From Bog-756 sp963696495 (GTDB taxonomy: Bacteria; Actinomycetota; Acidimicrobiia; Acidimicrobiales; RAAP-2), in NCBI GenBank assembly GCA_963696495.1, contig CAVOKJ010000003.1, forward strand, positions 558,001 to 622,000: DNA of 64,000 nt, written 5' to 3'. Under the pieces are notes generated by a model, which did not search any database, was not told the origin of the DNA, and was given only the letters and a program-made list of their open reading frames with translations. Of this stretch, positions 26,851-36,441 are shown piece by piece. The stretch's first letter is position 1. Each line of letters starts with the position of its first letter. A program made the translations under genes and the position numbers.

Positions 26851-28077
26851 CTACGACAAGGTCGCCGTCCACGACTGGTTGTTCGACGTGCAGTCCTTCG
26901 CCGTCGAGTTGTTGGTGAACGTGACCGACTCCCGGAACATGCCGGCGGCCCGGGCCGCGCCCGACGGGTTCACGCCGTGGAAGTTGCCCTGGAACGTGTA
27001 GGTGAAGGTCGCCGGGACGCCCTCGAACACCCCCTGCTGGGACGTCGTCGACGAGAACGACCCGTTGGCGGCGAGGGCCACCGAGGCGATGTCGACGTGG
27101 TCGGCCGTCATCCCCCCGCCCGGCGTGCAGGCCAGGTAGACGCTGGGGATGGAGACGTCCTGCAGGCTCTTCCGGTCCGACGAGACGTAGAAGTCGATCG
27201 CCCCACCGTTCTGCGGGTTCACTCCCGTGTAGCTGCCGGCCGGAGGTGCCGAGGTCGGCTGGGTGGGCTGGGCGTCCCGGGCGGCCGTCCACGACTGATC
27301 GTCCGACGTGCACACGTTCACCTTCGAGTTGGCGAAGATGACGGTCTCCTGGAACATGCCGGCGGCCCGGGCCGCTCCCGACGGGTTCACGCCGTGGAAG
27401 TTGCCCTCGAACGTGTAGGCGAAGGTCGCCGGGACACCCTCGAACACCCCCTGCTGGGAGGTCGTGGCCGAAAAGGACCCGTTGGCGCCGAGCACCACCG
27501 AGGCGATCCCGAGATGGTCGGCCGTCATCCCCCCGCCCGGCGTGCAGGCCAGGTAGACGCTGGGGATGGAGACGTCCTGCAGGCTCTTCTGGTCCGACGA
27601 GACGTAGAAGTCGATCGCCCCACCGTTCTGCGGGTTCACTCCCGTGTAGCTGCCGACCGGAGGTGCCGAGGTCGGCTGGGTGGGCTGGGCGTCCCGGGTG
27701 GCCGTCCACGACTGGATGTTCGACGTGCAGACGGTGGGCGCCGAGCCGGTGTACTTGATCGTCTCGGAGAACCTTCCGGTCACCGTGGGCACGCCGGATG
27801 CGTTGACGCCGTCATAGTTACCCTGGAACGAGTAGGTGAACGTCGCCGGGAAGGCGGAGATCACCCCCTGTTGGGTGGTCGTCGTCGAGAACGACCCGTT
27901 GGCTTTGAGAGGCACCGAGGCGATCCCGAGATGGTCGGCCGTCATCCCCCCGCCCGGCGTGCAGGCCAGGTAGACGCTGGGGATGGAGACGTCCTGCAGG
28001 CTCTTCTGGTCCGACGAGACGTAGAAGTCGATCGCACCACCGTTCTGCGGGTTCACTCCCGTGTAGCTGCCGACCGG
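26851..28077. repeat. Three tandem 417-bp repeats inside the secreted protein gene
   Basis: Unit boundaries on the minus strand are about 28077-27661, 27660-27244 and 27243-26851 (last one shorter). The spacing of the conserved tagctgccg block is exactly 417 bp (27230, 27647, 28064). One stretch of over 100 bp in each unit is nearly identical, a target for recombination. Confidence 0.9.
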
Positions 28078-28341
28078 CTCGACCGACCTGGTCCGCCGGG
28101 AGGCGGTCCCGGCGGCGGTGAGGGCGGCCCGGGCGGCGGCTCTGGCGGCGGCTCTGGCTGTCGCCCGGGGCGTCGCTGCCCCTGCCGCCACCGACGTCGC
28201 ACCGATCGCCACGGCCAGCGTCATGGCGCACATCACGACGAACCGCACCAGCCGGCCGAGATCGTGGCGACCCCCGCCCTCCCTGCCCTGGCCATTGTCC
28301 CCGTTGTCCCTGCCCTTGTCGCTCCCGCTCAGATTCTTCAT
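26851..28341 (-). CDS. Secreted protein of three 139-residue tandem repeats
   Basis: 496 residues; ATG 28341 has an AGGAGGAG ribosome-binding site. A hydrophilic N-terminus of about 30 residues precedes a membrane/signal segment (VRFVVMCAMTLAVAIGATSV), then an Ala/Arg-rich linker. The remainder is three near-identical units starting GSYTGVNPQNGGAIDFYVSS and containing SLQDVSIPSVYLACTPGGGM, with a second Cys near VCTSN or DCTSN before QSWTA. The paired cysteines probably form a disulfide in each beta-rich unit. No known domain is recognised and no catalytic motif is visible. Near identity at DNA level points to recent duplication or gene conversion. It diverges from the SARP regulator. Confidence 0.85.
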   Translation of the reverse strand: MKNLSGSDKGRDNGDNGQGREGGGRHDLGRLVRFVVMCAMTLAVAIGATSVAAGAATPRATARAAARAAARAALTAAGTASRRTRSVEPVGSYTGVNPQNGGAIDFYVSSDQKSLQDVSIPSVYLACTPGGGMTADHLGIASVPLKANGSFSTTTTQQGVISAFPATFTYSFQGNYDGVNASGVPTVTGRFSETIKYTGSAPTVCTSNIQSWTATRDAQPTQPTSAPPVGSYTGVNPQNGGAIDFYVSSDQKSLQDVSIPSVYLACTPGGGMTADHLGIASVVLGANGSFSATTSQQGVFEGVPATFAYTFEGNFHGVNPSGAARAAGMFQETVIFANSKVNVCTSDDQSWTAARDAQPTQPTSAPPAGSYTGVNPQNGGAIDFYVSSDRKSLQDVSIPSVYLACTPGGGMTADHVDIASVALAANGSFSSTTSQQGVFEGVPATFTYTFQGNFHGVNPSGAARAAGMFRESVTFTNNSTAKDCTSNNQSWTATLS

Positions 28342-28545
28342 GGCTCCTCCTCGGAGTTCGCTCTCCCGGACTCCCTTGCGGAACCGGTGGGTCCACCATG
28401 CGCCCACGCCCTGACCGGACCCTGACGGTCCGCTGAAGGATCGCCGAACGGCGGGGGCCCAAGTGGCATTAGCCCAGGTGAGGTGGCACGGATAGGATCT
28501 CGGGCTGGCCCACCGACCGGCGGATGACGGGGGACGGACGTGGTG

Positions 28546-31500
28546 ATGCGGTACCGGATTCTTGGACCACTGGAGCTGATGGACGACGCTGGTCGCCCGG
28601 TACCCCTCGGCGGCTCGCGGGAGCGGGTCCTGCTCGCCACACTGCTACTCGGAGCCAACCGGGTGGTCTCCCGCGATCGCCTGATCGACGCCCTCTGGGG
28701 CGACCGACCGCCAGGGTCAGCGGCCAACGCGCTCCAGGTCCACGTGTCCAAACTGAGGAGGACCCTGGCTCCGGCTCCGGACACCCCCGGCCCGCTGCAC
28801 ACCCAGTCCCCGGGCTACCTGCTCCGGACCCTGCCGGGCGAGCTCGACGCCGAGCGGTTCGAGGAGCTGGCCACCGAGTCACGGCCCGGGGACGGGCCGG
28901 CCGAGACGTCGGCACGACTGGCCGAGGCCCTGGCGCTGTGGGCCGGCCCCGTCCTCGACGGACTCGAGTCCGACGGCTCGTGGCGGAGTGATGCCACCCG
29001 GCTCGAGGAACTGCGTGCCTCGGTCCTCGAGCGTCGCATCGAGGCCGATCTGGCCCTCGGTCGCCATCGTGAGCTGGTCGGGGAGCTCGAAGCGCTGGTC
29101 CTCGCCCACCCCCTGCGCGAGGAGCTGCGAGGCCAGCTCATGCTGGCGCTCTACCGTTCGGGGCGCCAGGCCGATGCGCTGGGCGTCTACCGGTCGACGC
29201 GCCAGGTGTTGGCCGAGGAGTTCGGTATCGACCCGAACCCCGTGCTCCAGGCGCTCGAGCTCGCCATCTTGCACCAGTCTCCCGAGCTGGACCTGACCGC
29301 CGGCGCGACCCGGGGACCCGTCGCCGGCGCCCGTCCACTCCCCTCGCCGGGGTCCGACGGCACGATCCCGTTGCCCGGTCGTCTGGCGGCACGACCCGAT
29401 GTCGGTGTGGTCGGCCGCACCGCCGAGTTGGAGGACATCGCCGACGCCTACAAGCGCGTGCTGGCCGACGGCGATCGGGAGCTGCTGCTCGTGTCCGGCG
29501 AGGCCGGGCTGGGCAAGACGACCCTCGTGGCCGAAGCGGCCCGCGCCGCGTCCGACGACGGAGCATGCGTGCTCTTCGGGCACTGCGAGGAGGACCTGGC
29601 CCACCCGTACCAGTTCTTTGCCGAAGCCCTCGGGCACTACAGCCGCCACGCCACCGAGGAGCAGCTCTCGACCCACGTCGACGCCCACGGGTCCGAGCTG
29701 GCCCGGCTCGTCCCCGCACTGCTCGACCGAGTACCGGATCTGCCGGCGTCGAAGGCGACCGACGCCGACACCGAGCGGTACCTCCTCTTCGCCGCCGCGG
29801 TGGGCATGCTGGCCACGATCTCGGAGCACCGGCCCGTCGTCCTCGTCCTCGACGACCTCCAGTGGGCCGACACGGGGAGCCTCTCCCTCCTCCGCCATCT
29901 CATGGCCACCGAGCAGATCCGACGGATGCTCATCCTCGCCACCTACCGGGACAGCGAGCTGGCCCACGCTGACGCCCTGCGGGACACCTTGGGCACCCTC
30001 CGCCGGCACCGCGGCGTGAGCCGCATCGAGCTGGTGGGGCTCGACGACGGCGCCGTGGTCTCCTTCCTGGAGGCCGCCGCGGGGCAGACCCTCGACGATG
30101 CCGGCGTCGACCTCGCCCACGCCGTCTACCGGGAGACCGACGGGAACCCGTTCTTCGTGGGGGAGGTGCTGCGCCATCTCTCGGAGACCGGGGCCATCCA
30201 CCGCGATGCCACCGGCCGGTGGGTGGCTGAGGAGTCCCTCGAACACGTGGCCCTGCCCGACAGCGTCCGCGAGGTCATCGGTGGCCGGGTCGTGCGCCTG
30301 GGGAGGGACGCCGGACGCGTCCTGTCCCTGGCCGCGGTGATCGGCCGGGACTTCGATCTCGACGTGCTGGCCCAGGCCACGAAGACCACCGAGGACGAGC
30401 TCCTCGACATCCTGGATGCCGCCGGGGCGGCGGCGCTGGTCGGGGAGTTGAGCGATGCGCCCGGCCGATTCAGCTTCACCCACGCCCTCATCCAGCACAC
30501 CTTGTACCAGGACCTTGGCCCGACCCGTCGGGCTCGGGCACACCGACAGGTGGCCGAAGCACTGGAGGACCTCTGTGGGGATCGCCCCGGCCCACGGGTG
30601 GGCGAGCTCGCCCGTCACTGGGTGGCGGCGATCCAGCCTGTCGAGCTCCTGAAGGCGATCGGCTACACCCGCCAGGCCGGCGATGCGGCGCTCACCGCCC
30701 TGGCGCCGGCCGACGCCCTCCGCTACTACGGCCAGGCCCTCGACCTCTACGCCCAGAGCGGTGACCCCGATCCCGTCCTCGAGCTCGATCTGCTCATCGG
30801 GCTCGGCACCGCCAAACGCCAGACGGGTGATCCCACCTTCCGCGACACGCTGCTGCAGGCATGCCGGCAGGCGGCCGACCTCGGCGACACCGACCGGTTG
30901 GTGGCGGCCGCCCTGGCCAACGACCGCGGGACCTTCAGCACCGTCAGCACCGTCGACGCCGAGAAGATCGAGATACTGGAGACGGCGCTCGACCGGCTGC
31001 CCCCCGACCACCCCGACCGGGCGCTCGTCCTGTCGACGCTGTGCTCGGAGCTCACCATCGGGAGCCCGCTGGGTCGGCGGCAGTCGTTGGCAGAGGAGGC
31101 GCTGTCCATCGCCGAGAAGAGCGGCGACGATCTCGTCGTCGTGCGGGTGCTCAACCATGTCCACCTCCCACTCGCCGTTCCCCACCTGCTCGAGCTGTCC
31201 CTCACCCGGGCCACCGACGCCCTGACCCGTTCCCAGCGGATCGGTGACCCGGTGCTGCTGTGCAGTGCGGCGAGCGGGCGGCGGTTCATGGCCGCGTGCG
31301 CCGGGGACGTCGCCGAGATGGACCGGTGCCTCGAGATCAAACGGCCCCTGGTGGAGCAGCTCGACCAGCCGTTCCTGAACTGGGTGCACACCCTCCAGCG
31401 CGCCACCCGCGCCCTCATCGCCGGGGACGCCGCCCAGGCGGAGCAGCTGGCCACCGAGGCCCTCCAGATCGGCACCGACGGCGGCGAGCCCGACGCCTTC

Positions 31501-32136
31501 ATCATCTACGGCGCCCAGATCATCATGGTGAACCTGTGGCGGGGGACGCTGGACGCCCTGGTGCCGCTCATCGAACAGGCGATCGCCGACAACCCCGGTC
31601 TGCCCGTCTTCGTCGCCGCCCTGGCCCTGGCCCACGCGGAGGCGGACCGGACCGACGAGACCAGAAGTCTGTTGCAGGGCTTCGCCGGCATGCACTTCGA
31701 TCTGCCCCTGGACGCCACGTGGCTCACCGGGATGACCGCCTACGCCGACGCCGCCATCGAATGCCGGGACCCCGAGTTCGCCGGCCCGATGCTGGAGCGC
31801 CTCGCTCCGTTCTCGGACCAGTGGCTGTACACGGACGTGGCCACCTCCGGCCCGGTCAGCCGCTCGGTCGGCGACCTGCTCACCGTCCTGCGCCGCTACG
31901 ACGAGGCGGAGGCCCAGTTCGCCCACGCGGCTGCGTCCAGCGAGCGGGCCGACGCGATCTTCTTCGCCGCCCGGACCGACCTGTCGTGGGGCCGGATGCT
32001 CGTCGAGCGACGGGCCCCCGGAGACGGAGACCGGGCGCGCCACCTGCTGAACCGGGCCCACGGGACGGCGACGGCCCAGGGCTACGGGAACATCGAACGG
32101 CGCGCCGCGCTGGCCCTCCGACAATTGGACGCCTGA
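28546..32136 (+). CDS. SARP-type regulator with BTAD, AAA ATPase and TPR regions
   Basis: 1196 residues from ATG 28546 (two GTG codons precede it in frame). Order of domains: OmpR-like winged helix (1-95; RYRILGPLELMDDAGRP, SRERVLLATLLLGANRVVS, LIDALWG), bacterial transcriptional activation domain (about 100-245; GELDAERFEELA, RRIEADLALGRHRELVGELE), AAA/STAND-type ATPase with Walker A SGEAGLGKTTLV near 317 and Walker B VVLVLDDLQWAD near 435, then helical TPR-like repeats. This is the AfsR/large-SARP plan of actinobacterial activators, which bind ATP and direct repeats near promoters. A TAGGAT box (28493-28498) may be its -10. No biosynthetic cluster is nearby; the target could be the GH1 gene or the divergent repeat protein. 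Confidence 0.92.
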   Translation: MRYRILGPLELMDDAGRPVPLGGSRERVLLATLLLGANRVVSRDRLIDALWGDRPPGSAANALQVHVSKLRRTLAPAPDTPGPLHTQSPGYLLRTLPGELDAERFEELATESRPGDGPAETSARLAEALALWAGPVLDGLESDGSWRSDATRLEELRASVLERRIEADLALGRHRELVGELEALVLAHPLREELRGQLMLALYRSGRQADALGVYRSTRQVLAEEFGIDPNPVLQALELAILHQSPELDLTAGATRGPVAGARPLPSPGSDGTIPLPGRLAARPDVGVVGRTAELEDIADAYKRVLADGDRELLLVSGEAGLGKTTLVAEAARAASDDGACVLFGHCEEDLAHPYQFFAEALGHYSRHATEEQLSTHVDAHGSELARLVPALLDRVPDLPASKATDADTERYLLFAAAVGMLATISEHRPVVLVLDDLQWADTGSLSLLRHLMATEQIRRMLILATYRDSELAHADALRDTLGTLRRHRGVSRIELVGLDDGAVVSFLEAAAGQTLDDAGVDLAHAVYRETDGNPFFVGEVLRHLSETGAIHRDATGRWVAEESLEHVALPDSVREVIGGRVVRLGRDAGRVLSLAAVIGRDFDLDVLAQATKTTEDELLDILDAAGAAALVGELSDAPGRFSFTHALIQHTLYQDLGPTRRARAHRQVAEALEDLCGDRPGPRVGELARHWVAAIQPVELLKAIGYTRQAGDAALTALAPADALRYYGQALDLYAQSGDPDPVLELDLLIGLGTAKRQTGDPTFRDTLLQACRQAADLGDTDRLVAAALANDRGTFSTVSTVDAEKIEILETALDRLPPDHPDRALVLSTLCSELTIGSPLGRRQSLAEEALSIAEKSGDDLVVVRVLNHVHLPLAVPHLLELSLTRATDALTRSQRIGDPVLLCSAASGRRFMAACAGDVAEMDRCLEIKRPLVEQLDQPFLNWVHTLQRATRALIAGDAAQAEQLATEALQIGTDGGEPDAFIIYGAQIIMVNLWRGTLDALVPLIEQAIADNPGLPVFVAALALAHAEADRTDETRSLLQGFAGMHFDLPLDATWLTGMTAYADAAIECRDPEFAGPMLERLAPFSDQWLYTDVATSGPVSRSVGDLLTVLRRYDEAEAQFAHAAASSERADAIFFAARTDLSWGRMLVERRAPGDGDRARHLLNRAHGTATAQGYGNIERRAALALRQLDA

Positions 32137-32213
32137 ACGACGATCGAATCCGGCCCGACCACCGCCGTGTCGACCCGGCGCCGGCGCCGCTCGCCGGACG
32201 GGTGCCGGATGGT

Positions 32214-32219
32214 TACAGT
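32214..32219 (+). promoter_or_regulatory. -10 box of a probable leaderless GH1 transcript
   Basis: TACAGT fits TANNNT and lies 8 bp before the GTG start, so transcription would begin at or next to the start codon. No Shine-Dalgarno is present, which agrees. Confidence 0.5.
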
Positions 32220-32227
32220 GGCCGGTC

Positions 32228-33436
32228 GTGAGCGAACCCGGCACCGATGGGCGAGAGATCACCTTCCCCGAGGGCTTCGTCTGGGGTACGGCGACCGCGG
32301 CCCACCAGATCGAGGGCGGCAACGTCAACAACGACTGGTGGGCGTGGGAGCACAATCCGGACTCCGGATGTGCCGAGTCGAGCGGAGACGCCTGCGACTC
32401 GATCCGCCGTTGGCCCGAGGACGTCGAGCTCGTCGCCGGCATGGGGCTCCAGGCCTACCGCTTCTCGCTCGAATGGAGCAGGATCGAGCCGGCCGAAGGG
32501 GAGTTCTCCCTCGCTGCGCTCGACTACTACCGCCGGATCTGCGCGGCGTGCCGCGAGCGGGGCATCGCCCCGGTGGTGACGTTCCATCACTTCACCACGC
32601 CGACCTGGCTCGCCGCCCGCGGCGGCTGGGAGGCGGAGGACGCCCCCGAGGTCTTCGCCCGCTTCGTCTCCCGGGCCGCCGCCCACATCGGCGACCTCAT
32701 CGGCTGGGCCTGCACGCTCAACGAGCTCAACCTCATCGGGGTCATGGGCTACGCACTCGGCTCCTCCCCCCCGGGGGTGAAGGACGACTTCGGCCGCCAC
32801 CTGGCGGTCAACGACTCCGTGGCGCGTGCCCATCGCCTGGCCGTGGACGCCCTGCGGGCGGGGCCGGGCCACTATCCGGTCGGCCTCACCCTGTCGATGG
32901 ACGAGATGGTCGCCGACCCCGGCGGCGAAGGCGTGCTCGAGGCGGCCCAGGAGATCCTCGAGGACCGGTTCTTCCGGGCCACGGAGGGAGACGACTTCAT
33001 CGGGGTCCAGTGCTACTCGCGTGTGCACTTCGGCCCCGAGGGCCAGGCTCCGAACGAACCCGGGGTGCCCGTCACCCAGATGGGCTACGAGTACTGGCCC
33101 CAGGGGGTCGAGCACTGTGCCCGACGGGCGGCGGCCATGACCGGCATCCCCGTGCTCCTGACCGAGAGCGGGATCGCCACCGACGACGACCGGGAGCGCA
33201 TCGCCTACATCGCCGAAGCCTTGCGCGGGGTCCGGCGAGCGCTCGACGACGGCGTCGACATACGCGGGTATTTCGTGTGGAGCCTGCTCGACAACTTCGA
33301 GTGGTCCAACGGGTTCGGGCCGAAGTTCGGACTCCACAGCGTCGATCCGGCCACCTTCGACCGCCATCCGAAGCCCAGCGCGTCGTGGTTCGGGGCCGTG
33401 GCCCGGGCGAACGCCTTGGTGGCGCCCCCGGGCTGA
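32228..33436 (+). CDS. Beta-glucosidase-type glycoside hydrolase family 1
   Basis: 402 residues. GH1 marks: FPEGFVWGTATAAHQIEGG, YRFSLEWSRIEPAEG, TFHHFTTPTWL, the acid/base Glu166 in TLNELN (the usual Pro after NE is Leu), the nucleophile Glu313 in LLTESGIAT (usually TENG), and FVWSLLDNFEWSNGF near the C-terminus, which holds aglycone/glycone contacts. The protein is a little shorter than the common 450 residues. It is cytoplasmic and should cleave beta-glucosides or related beta-glycosides with retention. The altered residues around both catalytic Glu suggest a shifted specificity. Its transcript is probably leaderless. Confidence 0.92.
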   Translation: MSEPGTDGREITFPEGFVWGTATAAHQIEGGNVNNDWWAWEHNPDSGCAESSGDACDSIRRWPEDVELVAGMGLQAYRFSLEWSRIEPAEGEFSLAALDYYRRICAACRERGIAPVVTFHHFTTPTWLAARGGWEAEDAPEVFARFVSRAAAHIGDLIGWACTLNELNLIGVMGYALGSSPPGVKDDFGRHLAVNDSVARAHRLAVDALRAGPGHYPVGLTLSMDEMVADPGGEGVLEAAQEILEDRFFRATEGDDFIGVQCYSRVHFGPEGQAPNEPGVPVTQMGYEYWPQGVEHCARRAAAMTGIPVLLTESGIATDDDRERIAYIAEALRGVRRALDDGVDIRGYFVWSLLDNFEWSNGFGPKFGLHSVDPATFDRHPKPSASWFGAVARANALVAPPG

Positions 33437-33459
33437 ACGGAGCGCGGGGAGTCCGGACC

Positions 33460-33504
33460 CACCTGGGCCACCTGGGTCACCTGGGTCACCTGGGTCACCT
33501 GGGC
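33460..33504. repeat. Five tandem 9-bp repeats after the GH1 gene
   Basis: cacctgggt/c is repeated five times without gaps (copies 1 and 5 end in c, copies 2-4 in t), 23 bp after the GH1 stop codon. Not coding. Confidence 0.95.
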
Positions 33505-33559
33505 CAGCAAAGGCCTAATTGCCCTAGCCGCAACCGCCGGTCGGCGCGACAACAAGACC

Positions 33560-34498
33560 ATGGGGAGCAACCGCGCCATGGAGGGTGACGACGTCGGCCC
33601 CCACCGGCCATCGACCGCGACGAGGGGACCCCTCTCCCTCCTGCAACGGCGGCTCGATCACGAGCACCACGACGACGCTCCCCACCGTGACCCCGCCTCC
33701 ATCGAGCGCTGGGTCGGGGCCGTCCGGGCCTACACCGATTACTTCTCTCCCGAGGTCCGGGGTCTGGAGCACGTTCCCGCCGACGGGCCCGCCCTGCTGA
33801 TCGGGAACCACAATGGTCTCTTCTACATGCCCGACACCTGGGTGACGGCCCTGGCCATCGTGGAGCGGCGCGGCACCGACCATCCTGCGTACACGCTCAC
33901 CTACGACCTCCTGTTCGCCGTCCCGGTGGTGGGACCGTTCCTCCGTCGGATCGGCGCCATCCCGGCCGGCAGGAACGAGGCCGAGGCCGCGCTGGCCGAG
34001 GGGGCCCTCGTACTCGACTATCCGGGCGGGGACTGGGAGGCGTGCCGGCCGTGGTCGGAGCGCAACACGATCGACTTCGGCGGACGCTCCGGGTTCGTCC
34101 GGTTGGCCCTGCGGGCCGGCGTCCCGGTCGTTCCGGTGGTGGCCCACGGGAGCCACGACTCGGTCATCGTCGTGTCCCGCGGCGAGGCGATCGCCAGGGC
34201 CCTGGGGCTCGGAGCCCTCCACATCAAGGTCTTCCCCATCCTGTGGGGACCGTTCGGCCTGACGACGGCCATCACGCCACCACTGCCGATGCCCTCCTCG
34301 ATCACCGTCGAATTCCTCGAACCGATCGACTGGAGCGGCTTCGGCCCCGAGGCGGCCGACCGGCCCGACGTGGTCGCCGCCTGTGCCGCGGAGGTGACCG
34401 GCGCCATGCAGGACGCCCTCGACCGGCTCCACGTGGAGCGGGCCCATCCGGTGCGACGTGGGTTGGCCAACCTGGTGGCCCGTGGCCTCCCCCACTGA
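33560..34498 (+). CDS. PlsC-like lysophospholipid/glycerol acyltransferase
   Basis: 312 residues from ATG 33560 (an ATG at 33578 is also possible). The acyltransferase block I is GNHNGLFYMPD, where the His and Asp are the catalytic dyad with slightly longer spacing than HX4D, as in the diacylglycerol-acyltransferase-related branch; then RRIGAIPAGRNEAEAAL and YPGGDWEACRPWSERNTIDF with the YPGG block III and GVPVVPVVAHGSHD as block IV. Such enzymes transfer fatty acyl groups from acyl-CoA to glycerolipids at the inner membrane face. The substrate could be a lysophospholipid or monoacylglycerol. The next gene begins inside its last codons. Confidence 0.85.
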   Translation: MGSNRAMEGDDVGPHRPSTATRGPLSLLQRRLDHEHHDDAPHRDPASIERWVGAVRAYTDYFSPEVRGLEHVPADGPALLIGNHNGLFYMPDTWVTALAIVERRGTDHPAYTLTYDLLFAVPVVGPFLRRIGAIPAGRNEAEAALAEGALVLDYPGGDWEACRPWSERNTIDFGGRSGFVRLALRAGVPVVPVVAHGSHDSVIVVSRGEAIARALGLGALHIKVFPILWGPFGLTTAITPPLPMPSSITVEFLEPIDWSGFGPEAADRPDVVAACAAEVTGAMQDALDRLHVERAHPVRRGLANLVARGLPH

Positions 34499-35324
34499 CC
34501 CGGCCCGGCCACGCCACCGTCACACCGCCCGGTGGATCGCCGGGGGCTGCGCCGGCGTCGTCATCGTCATGGCCGCCACGTTCGCCTACTTCTGGCTGCA
34601 CGTGGGTGCCCACCCGCTGTCTCCGTCGATGGCCGTCCAGCGATTCCGGCAACAGCGCCAGACCGGCGATTCGTCCCATCAGCCCGGGCCCGCCCAGGGC
34701 GTGTATCTCTACCGAGGCTCGGGTACCGAGACCGTCTCGGTTCCCCCGAAGACGCAATCGGAGGGGCCCACACTGCCCGGCACCGTGATCGACCGGCCGG
34801 GGGACTGCTTCGAATTCCGGCTGGACTTCTCCGACGTCCACTGGCAGAGCTGGACCTATTGCCTACGGAACGGGGCACTGGCGACCTCGTCCAAGGCGGG
34901 GTACTACCTGTGGGACTTCGTCGTGCTCAAGATCGACGACACCTCCACCTACACCTGCCGTCCGCCCACGGTCACCATTCCCGCCCGGGTGGTCGTCGGC
35001 GTGCGCAGTCCGGTCACCTGCACCGGGTCGAACGACCACATCTCGACCGGGCCGGTGCACATGCTCGGCACGTCGACCGTCGTGGCCACGTCGACCGTCC
35101 CGGTCGGCTCGAGCAGACAGCGGGCGGTCCTGGTCCGGGAGGACGTGCGCTTCTCCGGTGGCCAGCAGGGTTCGAACGATGCCGACACCTGGTTCTCGGT
35201 GGCGACCGGGCTGCCGCTCCGGGGCCGATGGAGCACCGTGGTGTCCACACCGTCCCCGGTCGGCGCCTCCACTCTCCGGGCGCACGGCCAATTCGCCCTG
35301 ACCACCATGACGCCCCAGCGCTGA
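34482..35324 (+). CDS. Membrane-anchored protein of unknown function
   Basis: 280 residues from GTG 34482, overlapping the acyltransferase gene by 17 bp; the overlap and absence of another start support it. A basic N-terminus is followed by one transmembrane segment, WIAGGCAGVVIVMAATFAYF, so the bulk lies outside the membrane. The outer part is beta-rich with GVYLYRGSGTETVSVPP, GDCFEFRLDFSDVHWQSW and four cysteines (around CFEF, YCLRNG, YTCRPP, VTCTG) likely to form two disulfides. I do not recognise the family. Its coupling to an acyltransferase suggests an envelope or lipid-related role. Confidence 0.7.
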   Translation: MASPTDPARPRHRHTARWIAGGCAGVVIVMAATFAYFWLHVGAHPLSPSMAVQRFRQQRQTGDSSHQPGPAQGVYLYRGSGTETVSVPPKTQSEGPTLPGTVIDRPGDCFEFRLDFSDVHWQSWTYCLRNGALATSSKAGYYLWDFVVLKIDDTSTYTCRPPTVTIPARVVVGVRSPVTCTGSNDHISTGPVHMLGTSTVVATSTVPVGSSRQRAVLVREDVRFSGGQQGSNDADTWFSVATGLPLRGRWSTVVSTPSPVGASTLRAHGQFALTTMTPQR

Positions 35325-35372
35325 CCGGACACCGCAGCGCCCGGCACCCGCCGCCCGACACCCACCGACGGT

Positions 35373-36353
35373 TCAACCTCCTTCGAAGAACCTCCGGGGG
35401 TTGTCCACCAGCATGGTGGTGATCTGGTCCTCGGTGACCCCGTTCTCCCGCAGGTAGGGAAGGACCTCGGCCTGGATGTGGAGGTAGTTCCACTGCGGCA
35501 GGAGCGCCAGCCCGTCCGGTTCGATCCAGTCGATATAGCAGGCGGCGTCATGGGCCAGGACCATCCGGTCGGTGAACCCCCGGGCGCACAGCTCCACCAC
35601 GGTGTCCGCCCGCGCCTCGAACGTCGTCTCCACGTTGATCCCGAACCGGTCCATCCCCAGCCAGAAGCCGGCGGCGGCCAGCGCCGACAGGTGGTCGACG
35701 TCCGTGGTGTCCCCACTGTGTCCCAGCACCACCCGGCTCGGGTCCACGCCCTCCTCGCTCATCACCCGCTGGACCTCGAGGCCCTGACGGGTCCCGGGGT
35801 GGGTGTGCACGGTGATGGGACACCCGGTGGCGAGGTGGGCCTTGGCCACCGCCCGCATCACCCGCTCGACGCCCGGGGTCAGCCCCGGCGTGTCGATGGC
35901 GCATTTGAGCATGCCGGCCCGGACGCCGGTGGCGGCGATGCCCTCGGTGATGTCGGCGGTGAACATCGCCACCATCGGCTCGGGCTCCTCCTTGCCGAGC
36001 AGCGTTCGGATCTCCGGTGTCCGGTAGTGGAAGAAGAGCGGGACGTCCCCGTACGTGTAGCAACCGGTCGCCACCACGATGTTGAGATCGCGGACCTGCG
36101 CGGCGACCCGCTGGATCCGGGGGATGTAACGACCGAGGCCGATCACCGTCGGGTCGACGATGGTGCGCACGCCGGACGCGGCCAGCGCCGACAACTTGGT
36201 CACCGCGTCGGCGACCCGCTCCTCCTCGTCGCCCCACTCGTCGGGGAAGTTCTGCTGGACGTCAGGGGTGAGCACGAAGACGTGCTCGTGCATGTACGTC
36301 CGTCCCAGGTCTGCGGTGTCGACCGGACCGAACACCGTTTCGACGGTTGGCAT
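35373..36353 (-). CDS. Phosphotriesterase-family metallohydrolase (lactonase-like)
   Basis: 326 residues; AGGGAGG stands just before the ATG. The binuclear metal site of the PTE/amidohydrolase fold is complete: HEH at His22/His24, the carboxylated Lys150 (MLKCAIDTPGLTP), His183 in TVHTHPGT, His212 in LGHSGDTTD and Asp269 in LAHDAACY. The MLKCAIDTPGLT form and the loop GCYTYGDVPLFF place it with PTE-like lactonases rather than true organophosphate hydrolases. The likely reaction is hydrolysis of a lactone to a hydroxy acid. Its neighbour on the same strand (89 bp upstream) is a class III CoA-transferase, hinting that the opened acid is then activated to a CoA ester. Confidence 0.9.
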   Translation of the reverse strand: MPTVETVFGPVDTADLGRTYMHEHVFVLTPDVQQNFPDEWGDEEERVADAVTKLSALAASGVRTIVDPTVIGLGRYIPRIQRVAAQVRDLNIVVATGCYTYGDVPLFFHYRTPEIRTLLGKEEPEPMVAMFTADITEGIAATGVRAGMLKCAIDTPGLTPGVERVMRAVAKAHLATGCPITVHTHPGTRQGLEVQRVMSEEGVDPSRVVLGHSGDTTDVDHLSALAAAGFWLGMDRFGINVETTFEARADTVVELCARGFTDRMVLAHDAACYIDWIEPDGLALLPQWNYLHIQAEVLPYLRENGVTEDQITTMLVDNPRRFFEGG

Positions 36354-36441
36354 GACGGCCTCCCTGCGTTCGTGCCGAATGTCCCCCTCGCGGGTCGGCG
36401 GTGGCCGATCGTAGCGGCCTGCACTCCACCGCGTCCGGCGC

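Noticed and set aside
28879..32442. Minus-strand open frame of 1187 codons opposite the SARP regulator
   Set aside because: Composition is low-complexity and no motif is present; the plus strand encodes a full SARP-AAA protein. Same for the minus frames opposite folD, the MalT-like regulator and the cNMP-flavoprotein.
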